DNA of 41,721 bases. It comes from Phenylobacterium aquaticum (GTDB taxonomy: Bacteria > Pseudomonadota > Alphaproteobacteria > Caulobacterales > Caulobacteraceae). The stretch covers positions 1 to 41,721 of the forward strand of contig NZ_CANCLE010000011.1 in the NCBI RefSeq assembly GCF_947378715.1, read 5' to 3'. The translations under genes were made by a program, and so were the position numbers. Below the pieces are notes generated by a model, which ran no database searches, was not told where the DNA came from, and saw only the letters and a program-made list of their open reading frames with translations. This document shows, in pieces, positions 31,154 to 39,029 of this stretch (within the stretch, counting starts at the first letter, position 1; every line of letters starts with the position of its first letter).

Positions 31154-32624
31154 AGCTGGACTCCAGATTGGGGTCGCCCTTGCCGGAATAGACCGCCCGC
31201 TTGGGATAGGCGAAGTGCGGCCGGCTGAAGGCGTAGAAGGCCTTGTCCAGATAGGGCAGGTCGATGTTGAAGAAATCGAGCGGCGCGCCGGGCTTTGGGT
31301 GAACGCCGACGAGCTTGTCCGGCGCCAGGCCCTTTTCGAACCAGGCGGTGATCGCGCCCATATAGTCGATGGCGTAGGCGCCCGAGCCGGTCGAGCAATG
31401 CTCCATGCCCGGCACCATGAACAGGCGGAAGAAGTCCCGCGTTGTCGCCGGGCCGCCCATGGTGTTGGTCACCACCTCGTAATAGTCGATCAGCCGGGTC
31501 GGATCGATCTGCGGATCGTCCCAGCCCTGGACGGCGATCAGCTTGCCGCCATGGGCCTTGAAGCGGCGCAGGTCCGGATTGGAGGCGTCGTTCAGGCTGT
31601 CGATCACCACGGGATCGCCGCGCGACTGGCTGTAGCTCGCCGGCGGAACGACGCCATTGATCGGCGGGTTCTTGATGTACTTGCCCATCCAGTCGCGCTC
31701 GGTCCCGGGCAGGGCGCCGAAGGCGTAGACCGCGCGGGCGGCGAGGACCTTCTCGGGCGTCAGGCAGTCGGCGGCCTGGCCCTTGACGCATTGAAGCACC
31801 AGGGGATCGAAGCGGCACAGGCGCGGGTCGCCGACCAGACCGTCGCGCACCCCGTCGTTCATGTCACAGGCGGCCAGCACGCCCTGGTGCAGCAGATAGG
31901 CGTCGCGGGCGCCCAGGATCGAGGTTCCGTCGGCACGGAGGTTCAGGGTCGCCATCCTGTCGCGCGCCTTCTGATAGTCGCCGGACGATCCAGGGGCGGC
32001 GGCGATGATCACCATGGCGTCGAAGTCGTCGGCGAAGCGCTGGGCCTCCACCAGCCCCTGACGGCCGCCGGTGGAACAGCCGAAATAGTAGGAGATCTTT
32101 GGGTCGGCCCCGTAATAGGCCGAGGCGATGGCCTTGCCGGCGACCGTGGCCACATGGGTCGCGCGATAGCCGAAATCGACCATGCCCTGCAGGTTGTCGG
32201 CGGCCCAGTTGTTGTCCGACAGGGTGGAGCGGTGGCCCATGTCGGTGTGCAGACAGGCATAGCCTTCGCGCAGATGCTGCGGGCAGGCGAGATCCATCAC
32301 CACCATGCCGCAGGAGCCGCCGCAGCCACGAACGATGTACTTGCCGTTCCAGTTGGAGGCCGGCAGCCACAGGCCGAAATTGACGGTCGGGTTCACATAG
32401 CCTTCGACGGCGCAATAGGCCCGGGTCTTGGCGGTGGCGGCCTTGTAGGTCGCCTTGACCACCCAGGTGGGCGCGCTGGGCAGATTGGTGAAACGCCCGC
32501 CGGCCAGGCTCTCGCAGCGGACCTGTTCCTCGCGCGCGCCGGTGTCGGTCGGCTCGGCGGCCCGGGCGCCCGAGGCGGCGGCGAAGATCAGGATCAGGCC
32601 AAGGGCCGCGCACAGTCGCCGCAT
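31140..32624 (-). CDS. Secreted tannase/feruloyl-esterase-family hydrolase 3
   Basis: A 494-residue protein with a signal peptide (cleavage near SGARAAE, residue 22). The active-site set is Cys183-Ser184 in FGCSTGG, Asp370 in QGWDD, and His409-Cys410 in GMEHC. It is the close paralog of the 28651-30435 gene but lacks that protein's C-terminal extension. CGGAG lies seven bases before the ATG at 32624. It is the first gene of the long minus-strand block and is divergent from a small secreted protein across a 147-bp gap. The three family members may act on different ester bonds of one compound or of related compounds. Confidence 0.9.
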   Translation of the reverse strand: MRRLCAALGLILIFAAASGARAAEPTDTGAREEQVRCESLAGGRFTNLPSAPTWVVKATYKAATAKTRAYCAVEGYVNPTVNFGLWLPASNWNGKYIVRGCGGSCGMVVMDLACPQHLREGYACLHTDMGHRSTLSDNNWAADNLQGMVDFGYRATHVATVAGKAIASAYYGADPKISYYFGCSTGGRQGLVEAQRFADDFDAMVIIAAAPGSSGDYQKARDRMATLNLRADGTSILGARDAYLLHQGVLAACDMNDGVRDGLVGDPRLCRFDPLVLQCVKGQAADCLTPEKVLAARAVYAFGALPGTERDWMGKYIKNPPINGVVPPASYSQSRGDPVVIDSLNDASNPDLRRFKAHGGKLIAVQGWDDPQIDPTRLIDYYEVVTNTMGGPATTRDFFRLFMVPGMEHCSTGSGAYAIDYMGAITAWFEKGLAPDKLVGVHPKPGAPLDFFNIDLPYLDKAFYAFSRPHFAYPKRAVYSGKGDPNLESSFVAR

Positions 32625-32679
32625 GGTGTCACTCCGCAGGTGCGAGACCGCGACACTAGCGGGGCCGAGGGCGCGCAAG

Positions 32680-32691
32680 GGAATGCATTCC
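32680..32691. promoter_or_regulatory. Palindrome GGAATGCATTCC in the tannase 3 / small protein divergent gap
   Basis: A 12-bp perfect palindrome, 56 bp from the tannase 3 start and 81 bp from the start of the small secreted protein. It is a possible operator; no known factor is assigned. Confidence 0.35.
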
Positions 32692-32771
32692 TGTCATCCC
32701 GGTGTGACCGAAACTCACTCGCTCACGCAGAGAATTCAGCGCCAGATCGTCGACGAAAGCTGGAGGCCCAA

Positions 32772-33098
32772 ATGCTGCGACCGAACTGGATCTGGGGCGT
32801 GCTGTTGGCCTCGAGCCTGCTGGCGGTTGCGCCGGCCAGCGCTCAGGCGCCGCGCGAGCAGGTGTTGGCCCAATCGGTCGATGGCGCGATCCATGACGCC
32901 GAGACCATGGCCAACAACAGCGGCCAACCCTCGCAATATGTGGTCTTCGAGATCAGCAAGGCGGTGCGCGACGTGGTCTGGTCGAGCGGCGAGAAGCCCG
33001 CCCTGATCCTCAAGGCCCTGGCTCTGGCCAAGACCCCGACGCTCTCGACCCAGGCCCAGCAGGCGCTGGCGATCATCGAGCGCGAGATGAGCGAATAG
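32772..33098 (+). CDS. Small secreted protein of unknown function
   Basis: A 108-residue protein with a clear signal peptide (hydrophobic run after MLRPNWIWG, cleavage near APASAQA at residue 25) and GGAGG five bases before the ATG. The mature part of about 80 residues has no motif I recognise. It looks helical, with few charged clusters and no cysteines. It is divergent from tannase 3 and its stop is seven bases from the stop of the alpha/beta hydrolase copy 2. A structural or accessory periplasmic role is possible, but no function is proposed. Confidence 0.7.
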   Translation: MLRPNWIWGVLLASSLLAVAPASAQAPREQVLAQSVDGAIHDAETMANNSGQPSQYVVFEISKAVRDVVWSSGEKPALILKALALAKTPTLSTQAQQALAIIEREMSE

Positions 33099-33105
33099 GC
33101 TCAGT

Positions 33106-33957
33106 TCAACCGGCCCGCAGGAACTCGGCCACCGCCTTGAAGAACCTGTGGCGTCCCTGCTGGAAGTGGATGAAGTCGCCGCCGCCCGGCAGGATCACGA
33201 ACGCCTTGTCGTCGCTGGCCAGCTGCTCGAAGAACTCGGCGCGCTCCAGCCCGCCCTTCATGTAGGTCGCCTTGGCGGCCTCGACCCCATAGATCAGCAG
33301 GGTTGGATTGGTGATCTTCGCCGGATTGATCGGCGTCACCGGCGTTGCGTTCTCCAGGCGAATGCCGTTGGGCGACCGGGACTCGTAGCCCACCACGTGG
33401 TCGCCCAGGGCGTTGCGCAGCTCCGCCGAGGTGAATTCCGGCTCCAGCTTTTCGGCGTAATGTTCCCTGGTGTTGGTCCACCAGGGCTCGGTGGGGGCGG
33501 GCAGGATGACATTGCCGCCGCCGCGCGCCGGATCATAGAGCACCAGCCGGCCGATGCGGCCGCCATGGGTCTCTGCCCAGCGGCCGGCGATGCGCCCGCC
33601 CCAGGAGAAGGCCAGGACGTGGGGCTTGGGCCAGCCCTGAGCCGTCGTCCAGGCGATGACCGCATCCAGGTCCTCCATGGCGGTCTCGGTGGTGACCGAG
33701 AAGCCGTCCTCCGGCGGATCTGACCGGCCATAGCCGCGAATGGCGAAGGCGATCGCCCCGAAGCCCTCGGCGACCAGGGCGTCCATCACCGAATAGTCCT
33801 CGCCACCCGGGAAGCTGAAATCGAACATCGACTGGCCGGTCAGGTTCGAACCCTGGACCAGGACCACCACCTGTCGTGGGCGCGGCTCAAGCCCCTTGGT
33901 GCGAACCGAGAGGCGGCCAATCGGACCATCGATGAGCAGATCGTTCGGGTGCGGCAT
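33106..33957 (-). CDS. Alpha/beta hydrolase, copy 2 of a paralogous pair
   Basis: A 283-residue alpha/beta hydrolase with Ser118 in AFSWGGR and a histidine in GGDFIHFQQ near residue 264. It has the same length and the same catalytic position as the copy at 658-1509. Shared blocks include GRLSVRTKGL and EPWWTNTRE. The start at 33957 was chosen because GAAAGG lies five bases upstream; codons further upstream would add 15 residues absent from the paralog. The two copies lie more than 30 kb apart, at either side of the island. Copy 2 has no molybdenum hydroxylase beside it, so it may act on a related intermediate. Confidence 0.9.
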   Translation of the reverse strand: MPHPNDLLIDGPIGRLSVRTKGLEPRPRQVVVLVQGSNLTGQSMFDFSFPGGEDYSVMDALVAEGFGAIAFAIRGYGRSDPPEDGFSVTTETAMEDLDAVIAWTTAQGWPKPHVLAFSWGGRIAGRWAETHGGRIGRLVLYDPARGGGNVILPAPTEPWWTNTREHYAEKLEPEFTSAELRNALGDHVVGYESRSPNGIRLENATPVTPINPAKITNPTLLIYGVEAAKATYMKGGLERAEFFEQLASDDKAFVILPGGGDFIHFQQGRHRFFKAVAEFLRAG

Positions 33958-34051
33958 GGGGACCTTTCGCATCGCTGGGCGAGGTCTCCGCAGCATAGTC
34001 ACGACGCGCGCGGGCGACAGACACTCTTCCTCATGCTGCTATGCGCGCCGG

Positions 34052-35287
34052 TCACAGGTCGACGGGCGCCGGCTCTTCCGCCAGGCGGGGCAGGTTTGGA
34101 TAGGGGCCCAGCGCCAACAGGCCTCCGACACTGATCAGGAACAGCACCGCGCAGGTCATCAGGGCCGGCCGGTAGCTGCCGGTGATGTCATAGACCGCGC
34201 CGAGGCTCAGGCCGCCGGCGCTGGCGCCGAGATAGAAAAAGGCGCTGGCGAAGCCGAGGATCGCGCCGAACCGGCCCAGGCCGAAATAGCGGCTGACCAG
34301 ATAGGGCAGCAGGTCCATTTCCGCGCCCGCCGCCAGGCCTATGCAGGCGGCCGCCAGGGCCGAGCCGCCAGGGCCGAGGCCGGGTTGGGTGAGCAGCAGG
34401 CAGGCCCCGGCCGGCAGGCACAGATAGATCGCGGCCACGACCGGCGCCCAGACCCGGTCCATCAAGGCCCCGCAACTCACGCGGCCCAGGATCACGAACA
34501 CCCCCACCAGGCTGGCGGCGAAGGTCGCGGTCGCGCGGCTGCCGCCGGCGCTGGTCTGGATCTTGATCAGGTTGGGGATCAGGCCGGCCACGCCACCAGC
34601 GATGAACAGGAACGACACCCCGATGATCCACAGCTGTGGGGTGCGCAGGGCCTGGGCCAGGGTCAGTCCCTCGGCTTGCGCCACTGTCGCCGTTCCTGCG
34701 GTGTGAACCGGCCGCAGGAACGCATGGATGACCGGGAAGGCGATCAGCAGGGGCGACAGGCCCAGTATCGCATAGGCCGCCCGCCATCCCAGGGCGGCGA
34801 CCAGGGCGGCCGCGACCGGCGGGCCGACCACGCCCATGACGCCGCTGCCCAACAGGGCGAGCCCAAGCGCCAGACCGCGCGCGGACTTGAACGCCCCGTT
34901 GGTCACCCGGCTCCAGGTGACGGCCAGGGTTCCGGTGCCGCTGAGCGCGATCAGGAACCAGGTCAGATAGAACTGCCACAGGCTGCCGGTCTGAACGGCC
35001 AGCAGCATGAAGGCCAGGCTGAACAGGCAGACCGAGGTGAGGGCCACCCGTCGTGGTCCCAGCCGGTCGACCAGGCCGCCGATGGTCGGCAGCAGCAGCA
35101 TGGTGGTCAGATAGGAGACCGTCAGTCCGGCCTGGATCGCAGCGATCTTCCAGCCGAAGGCGTGGCTGAGCGGCTCGACAAAGACCCCGAAGGTGTAGAA
35201 TGGCAGGCCTGACAGGCCGAAGCCGAAGCCCAGGGCGCCGGCCACCACCAGCCGCCAGTTGGCGCGCAACTCTGCCCCGCGTGTCAT
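34052..35287 (-). CDS. MFS transporter, monocarboxylate/oxalate-formate type
   Basis: A 411-residue transporter with 12 predicted helices. The first-half motif GGLVDRLGPRRVALT, the FYTFGVFVEPL opening and the LTWFLIALSG region resemble the OFA/monocarboxylate MFS group, which carries small organic acids. The start at 35287 places the first helix near residue 12; longer forms would run into a low-complexity, unsupported extension. GAGGGG lies upstream at a ten-base spacing. It is probably cotranscribed with the alpha/beta hydrolase copy 2, 94 bp downstream. Import of an aromatic or dicarboxylic acid is plausible. Confidence 0.88.
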   Translation of the reverse strand: MTRGAELRANWRLVVAGALGFGFGLSGLPFYTFGVFVEPLSHAFGWKIAAIQAGLTVSYLTTMLLLPTIGGLVDRLGPRRVALTSVCLFSLAFMLLAVQTGSLWQFYLTWFLIALSGTGTLAVTWSRVTNGAFKSARGLALGLALLGSGVMGVVGPPVAAALVAALGWRAAYAILGLSPLLIAFPVIHAFLRPVHTAGTATVAQAEGLTLAQALRTPQLWIIGVSFLFIAGGVAGLIPNLIKIQTSAGGSRATATFAASLVGVFVILGRVSCGALMDRVWAPVVAAIYLCLPAGACLLLTQPGLGPGGSALAAACIGLAAGAEMDLLPYLVSRYFGLGRFGAILGFASAFFYLGASAGGLSLGAVYDITGSYRPALMTCAVLFLISVGGLLALGPYPNLPRLAEEPAPVDL

Positions 35288-35390
35288 GGTCGGCGATCCC
35301 CTCGGCTCCGCCGAGCATCGGGTGGCGGGGACCCCGAGGCAATGCGCCGACCGTCGCCGACCGGATGGCGGACGTTTTCCCGCTGTCGGT

Positions 35391-35405
35391 ATGCACAGGC
35401 CGCAT
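35391..35405. promoter_or_regulatory. Dyad-like site ATGCA-CAGGC-CGCAT
   Basis: One mismatch from the recurring dyad. It lies in the 194-bp divergent gap between the MFS gene (104 bp from its start) and the secreted protein at 35482 (77 bp). Confidence 0.45.
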
Positions 35406-35481
35406 GGGGCGATGCGCTTTTCCCGTTGGCGGACCCGGGGCCGCCCAGCCCAGGCTGCGTCCATCAAGGGTGGGGGCGGAC

Positions 35482-36009
35482 ATGGCGCGATTGAAGGCGA
35501 TGGTTCTGGGCGTGGCGTCGAGCCTGGCGGCCCTGTCGGCGGCCCAGGCGGCCGCACGGTGCGACGCGCCGACCCCGCCGCTGTTTCCCGCGGGCGTCGA
35601 GGTGATCAGGACCATTCGCGTCTATACCGGCGCCGACGGCGAGAGCCACTTCGAGGACAAGGTCACGCGCGGCGTGACCCATCCCTTCTTCAAGACCGAC
35701 AAGCTGGTAGCCCAGAACATCTTCGGGCCGTCGCCCAAGGTCAGCCTGGTCTCAGGCCCCGCCGATCAGGCCTGGCCAGCGCGTCCGGGCGGACCCGGCA
35801 TGTTCCTGGGCCTGGCGGGATCATCCTTCGTCACCCTGCCCAATGGCGAGGAGCGTGAGATCGCGCCGGGCGTTCTGGCGGTCTTCGAGGACCAGGCGTC
35901 CAAGACCGGGCATGGCGGCCGCAGCGGCCCCTGCGGCTATGTCACCCTGTCGATCGCCCCCACTCCGCCAGTGGCCCCGGCGACCGACACGCCAGCTCCC
36001 GCGCACTGA
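35482..36009 (+). CDS. Secreted hypothetical protein
   Basis: A 175-residue protein with a signal peptide (hydrophobic run ending at AAQAAA, about residue 24) and a G-rich ribosome site before the ATG at 35482. The mature part is mostly beta-strand in character, with scattered acidic and histidine residues (YTGADGESHFEDK). It ends in a Pro/Thr/Ala-rich tail that looks unstructured. A cupin-like fold is possible but I cannot show it. It is divergent from the MFS gene and convergent with the AllA-like gene, the stops being a few bases apart. Function unknown. Confidence 0.7.
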   Translation: MARLKAMVLGVASSLAALSAAQAAARCDAPTPPLFPAGVEVIRTIRVYTGADGESHFEDKVTRGVTHPFFKTDKLVAQNIFGPSPKVSLVSGPADQAWPARPGGPGMFLGLAGSSFVTLPNGEEREIAPGVLAVFEDQASKTGHGGRSGPCGYVTLSIAPTPPVAPATDTPAPAH

Positions 36010-36013
36010 GCGG

Positions 36014-36595
36014 TCAGGGCCGGATTTCGAAGGTGTAGCCCAGGCGCTTGGTCATGTTCTTCTTGTCCAGGTCGCCGCCATCGCATTCACCGTCGGCGCC
36101 CTGGGCCTCCAGGTTGTCGTTGGTCTCGTTGGTGCAGATGACGACGAAGTTGGCGCCCGCTTCGGCAGGGAAGGGCACCTCGTGCCAGACGCCCACATCC
36201 ATGACCAAGCCGCCGGAGCCGTCGAAATAGAAGGCCTGGACATTGTCCGGATCCGGAAGGGCTTCCCGGGTCTCGTCGATGACGCCATCGGCGCCCAGCC
36301 GGGTCGGCTTGCCCAGCACCATCCAGAACGGCCGCCCGCCCAGCGGGATGAAGGTCTGGGTGTGCTTGGCGTGATACTCCATCCACTTCACCTCCAGGGG
36401 CCGCCGGGCGAAGGTGACGAGGTTGAGGGTCAGGTCGTCATTGCCGTGAAACCTCGCCGGCTGATGGACCACCACCTCCTTCCCATAGAAGTCGATGCGG
36501 TCGCGGGCAGGCCCCTCGGGCTCGCCGATCAGCCAGCCATAGCCGGCCAGACTCTCAGGCGTGGCGAGGACGGGAGTGAGGATCCGGTTGGGCAT
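36014..36595 (-). CDS. Ureidoglycolate-lyase (AllA) family cupin
   Basis: A 193-residue protein with the AllA-type pattern: LTLNLVTFARRPLEVKWMEYHAKHTQTFIPLGGRPF, then VQAFYFDGSGGLVMDVGVWHEVPFP, which carry the histidines and glutamates of the cupin metal site. Family members split ureidoglycolate to glyoxylate and urea; typical length is about 165, so this one is somewhat longer. No other allantoin or purine gene is nearby. It may therefore act on another carbonyl/amide adduct in this island. AGGAGG lies eight bases before the ATG at 36595. Confidence 0.82.
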   Translation of the reverse strand: MPNRILTPVLATPESLAGYGWLIGEPEGPARDRIDFYGKEVVVHQPARFHGNDDLTLNLVTFARRPLEVKWMEYHAKHTQTFIPLGGRPFWMVLGKPTRLGADGVIDETREALPDPDNVQAFYFDGSGGLVMDVGVWHEVPFPAEAGANFVVICTNETNDNLEAQGADGECDGGDLDKKNMTKRLGYTFEIRP

Positions 36596-36661
36596 GGGAT
36601 GGTCCTCCTGCGCGCGCCTGCGGCGGCGTGGCTGGGGCCAGCCTAGCCAAGCCGGGCGCAG

Positions 36662-36690
36662 GGTGATCGCGTCGCGCGCGCGGTGATCGC
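36662..36690. repeat. Pair of direct repeats GGTGATCGC, 20 bp apart
   Basis: Copies at 36662-36670 and 36682-36690 lie in the gap between the AllA-like gene and the GST gene, followed at once by the half-site TATGCG. The 20-bp period is about two helical turns. A regulatory use is possible but not shown. Confidence 0.3.
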
Positions 36691-36776
36691 TATGCGGCCG
36701 GTGCGCCCAAGGCGGGCGCCACGGCGCGGCCGGGGGCGTCAGACTGGCGGCCAGGGCCAACCCGGGGCGAGCCTCC

Positions 36777-37439
36777 ATGATCGACCTCTACACCGCCAGC
36801 ACCCCCAATGGCCGCAAGGTCTCCATCGCCCTGGAGGAACTGGGCCTGGCCTATGAGACCCACCCCTTGGCGCTGCGCCAGCAGGAGCAGAAGCAGCCCT
36901 GGTTCCTGGCGATTTCGCCCAATGGCCGCATCCCAGCCATTGTCGACCGGGCGGCCGATGACTTCGCCATCTTCGAGTCCGGCGCGATCCTGATCTATCT
37001 GGCCGAGCAGGCGGGGTGTCTCTTGCCGGCCGCGCCCAAGGCCCGGTCTCAGACCCTGCAGTGGCTGATGTGGCAGATGGGCGGCCTGGGGCCCATGCAG
37101 GGTCAGGCCAACGTCTTCCTGCGCTATTTTCCCGAGACGATTCCGTCGGTCATCAGTCGCTACCAGGCAGAGACCCGCCGGCTCTACGGGGTGCTGGATC
37201 TGCAGCTGGGTCGCGAGGCCTTTGTCGCGGGCGACTACTCGATCGCCGACATCGCCTGCTACCCTTGGGTCGCGCAGCATGAGTGGACCGAGATCACGCT
37301 CGCCGACTATCCGAACCTGGAGCGTTGGTTCGCGGAACTCTCCGCCCGGCCTGCGGTTCAGCGCGGCATGCTGGTCCCCGAACCGCCACGGGCTGCGGCC
37401 CTGGTCAGGGCGACCGGCCGCAGCATCATCGTGACCTAG
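36777..37439 (+). CDS. Glutathione S-transferase family protein 2 (YfcG/YghU-like)
   Basis: A 220-residue GST. It opens with YTASTPNGRKVSIALEE, very close to the nu-class (YfcG) active-site segment TPNG. ESGAILIYLAE forms the glutathione site, and the helical domain is intact. Nu-class enzymes reduce disulfides or peroxides with two glutathiones. Others in catabolic clusters cleave aryl ethers. Its stop overlaps that of the convergent alpha/beta hydrolase gene: the CTAG at 37436-37439 supplies both stop codons. Confidence 0.9.
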   Translation: MIDLYTASTPNGRKVSIALEELGLAYETHPLALRQQEQKQPWFLAISPNGRIPAIVDRAADDFAIFESGAILIYLAEQAGCLLPAAPKARSQTLQWLMWQMGGLGPMQGQANVFLRYFPETIPSVISRYQAETRRLYGVLDLQLGREAFVAGDYSIADIACYPWVAQHEWTEITLADYPNLERWFAELSARPAVQRGMLVPEPPRAAALVRATGRSIIVT

Positions 37440-38245
37440 GGCGCGGCCATGAAGGCGACGATGGCGTCAGAGGCCGCCTGGGGCTGCTCGATCACCAGGT
37501 AGTGGCCGCAGTCGGGCACGATGATCAGCTGGGCGTCGGGCATCATCTTGCGGATCTGCTCAAAGCCCGCGCCGCTGGCCGGGGGGTTGAACGGGGTCAT
37601 GTTGTCGTCGGCGCCGGCGACCAGCAGGGTTTTGGCCTTCACCATGGGGGCGAAGGGCGTCAGGTCGGTGCGCTCGATCGCCTCGGTCCCGGCGATGAAG
37701 GCCTCCGGGGTGTTCTTGCAAAAGGCCTCGCGCATGGAGGCGAACTGCGCCTCGGCTTCCGGCCGCTCATAGAAGCTGCGGGCGAAGCCGGCCACCGAGG
37801 TGAGGTCGGCGACCGCGTCCATGCCGATCTCGCGCGCCGCGCGTTTCCAGGTGGCGCGCATCATGCGGGCGGCGTTGTCGTAGCGGGCCAGGAAACAGCT
37901 GAGGATCAGCTTGTCGACAGCCTCGGGATGCTTGGCGGCGAGCGCCAGGCCGACCATGGCCCCGAACGAGGTGCCGTGGACGCTGACCTTCTCGTAGCCG
38001 GCGGCGCGGATGAAATGGAACACCTGGTCGGCGATCCCGGCGATATCCGGCGCCGGCAGGCCTTTGCTTTCGCCATAGCCGGGCAGGTCGAAGTCGATGA
38101 CCTCGAAGTGCGGCTCCATGAGCGGGGTCATCTTCTCGAAATTGCGGTGACCAAAGGCGGAGCCATGGATCTGCAGGAGGGGCGCCCCCGAACCGAGCTT
38201 GCGGTACCAGATGGTTTCGCCCGTGGGCAGGTCGACGGTCGCCAT
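37436..38245 (-). CDS. Alpha/beta hydrolase 3 (PcaD/esterase type)
   Basis: A 269-residue alpha/beta hydrolase unlike the paired copies. The nucleophile elbow is HGTSFGAMVG, the acid is in VAGADDNMTP, and the base is His in PDCGHYLVIEQP. The fold class includes 3-oxoadipate enol-lactonase, C-C bond hydrolases and esterases. The start at 38245 begins the family's first strand, with AAGGA eight bases upstream. It is convergent with GST 2 and has GST 3 upstream on the same strand at a 110-bp distance. The substrate is not predictable. Confidence 0.88.
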   Translation of the reverse strand: MATVDLPTGETIWYRKLGSGAPLLQIHGSAFGHRNFEKMTPLMEPHFEVIDFDLPGYGESKGLPAPDIAGIADQVFHFIRAAGYEKVSVHGTSFGAMVGLALAAKHPEAVDKLILSCFLARYDNAARMMRATWKRAAREIGMDAVADLTSVAGFARSFYERPEAEAQFASMREAFCKNTPEAFIAGTEAIERTDLTPFAPMVKAKTLLVAGADDNMTPFNPPASGAGFEQIRKMMPDAQLIIVPDCGHYLVIEQPQAASDAIVAFMAAP

Positions 38246-38355
38246 GCTTCGCATCCTTGAACGTGGGGAGGAGAAGACCCTACGGGCGCGCTGAGAGGCC
38301 GAAACGCGCGGATTTCTCATGGGCCGCGCACTATTGCGAAAGCCTCGTCGAGGCC

Positions 38356-38967
38356 CTAGGCCGTCGCCCAATAGGGTTTGGCGCTGATCCGCGTCAGCCA
38401 AGCGGCGATGTTGGGATAGGCCGCCAAGTCGATATCCAGGCGGGGCAGCGCCTCCATCTGCGGCGCCATCAGGAAGTCGATGACTCCCAGATCGCCCAGC
38501 AGATAGTCCCGGCCCGCCAGCTGGCCCTCGATGACCGGCAGGTCACGGGCCAGCATGGCCTCGGCGCCCGCGACGATGGTCTCGTTGTGGCTGGGTTGGC
38601 CGCGCATCGGCTTGACGATCTTCTCCTGGGCCAGGGCGCCTATCGCCGCGGCTGGCTGGCAGAGCCAGAACGCCGCCCACTGATCGATGACGGCCCGTGC
38701 CTTGGCGTTATCGGGCGACATGCCGCGCTCGGGCCGCAGGGACGCCAGGTAGTTGAGGATCGCCAGGGATTCCCAGACCACGAAGTCGCCGTCTTCCAGG
38801 GCCGGGACCCGCGCGCCGGGGTTCTTGGCGAGATAGGCCGGGGTCTTCATGTCCCCCTTGCCGTAGTCGAGGCTCACCCGGGTGATCGGGATGTCGAGCT
38901 CGGCCGCCAACAGGCGAACGCGGCGGGCGTAGACGGAATGAACGGTGTCATAGAGGGTCAGAGGCAT
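38356..38967 (-). CDS. Glutathione S-transferase family protein 3
   Basis: A 203-residue GST with the N-terminal thioredoxin fold (LYDTVHSVYARRVRLLAAE), the ESLAILNYLASL motif for glutathione and the helical C-terminal domain. The start at 38967 begins the first beta strand; its ribosome site is weak. It differs from GST 1 and GST 2 in lacking the TPNG-type opening. It may be an isomerase or a detoxification enzyme. It lies 62 bp downstream of the second LysR gene on the same strand. Confidence 0.87.
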   Translation of the reverse strand: MPLTLYDTVHSVYARRVRLLAAELDIPITRVSLDYGKGDMKTPAYLAKNPGARVPALEDGDFVVWESLAILNYLASLRPERGMSPDNAKARAVIDQWAAFWLCQPAAAIGALAQEKIVKPMRGQPSHNETIVAGAEAMLARDLPVIEGQLAGRDYLLGDLGVIDFLMAPQMEALPRLDIDLAAYPNIAAWLTRISAKPYWATA

Positions 38968-39029
38968 GCTGAAGAGATGGCGTGGACCCCCGCGTCCGTC
39001 CAACGCCGTTCTGGCCAAGCCGCATGCGC

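Noticed and set aside
36690..36706. Further member of the ATGCG-N5-CGCAT set upstream of the AllA-like gene
   Set aside because: The left half ATGCG is present at the expected distance (about 97 bp), but the right half reads TGCGC, so it does not form the dyad.
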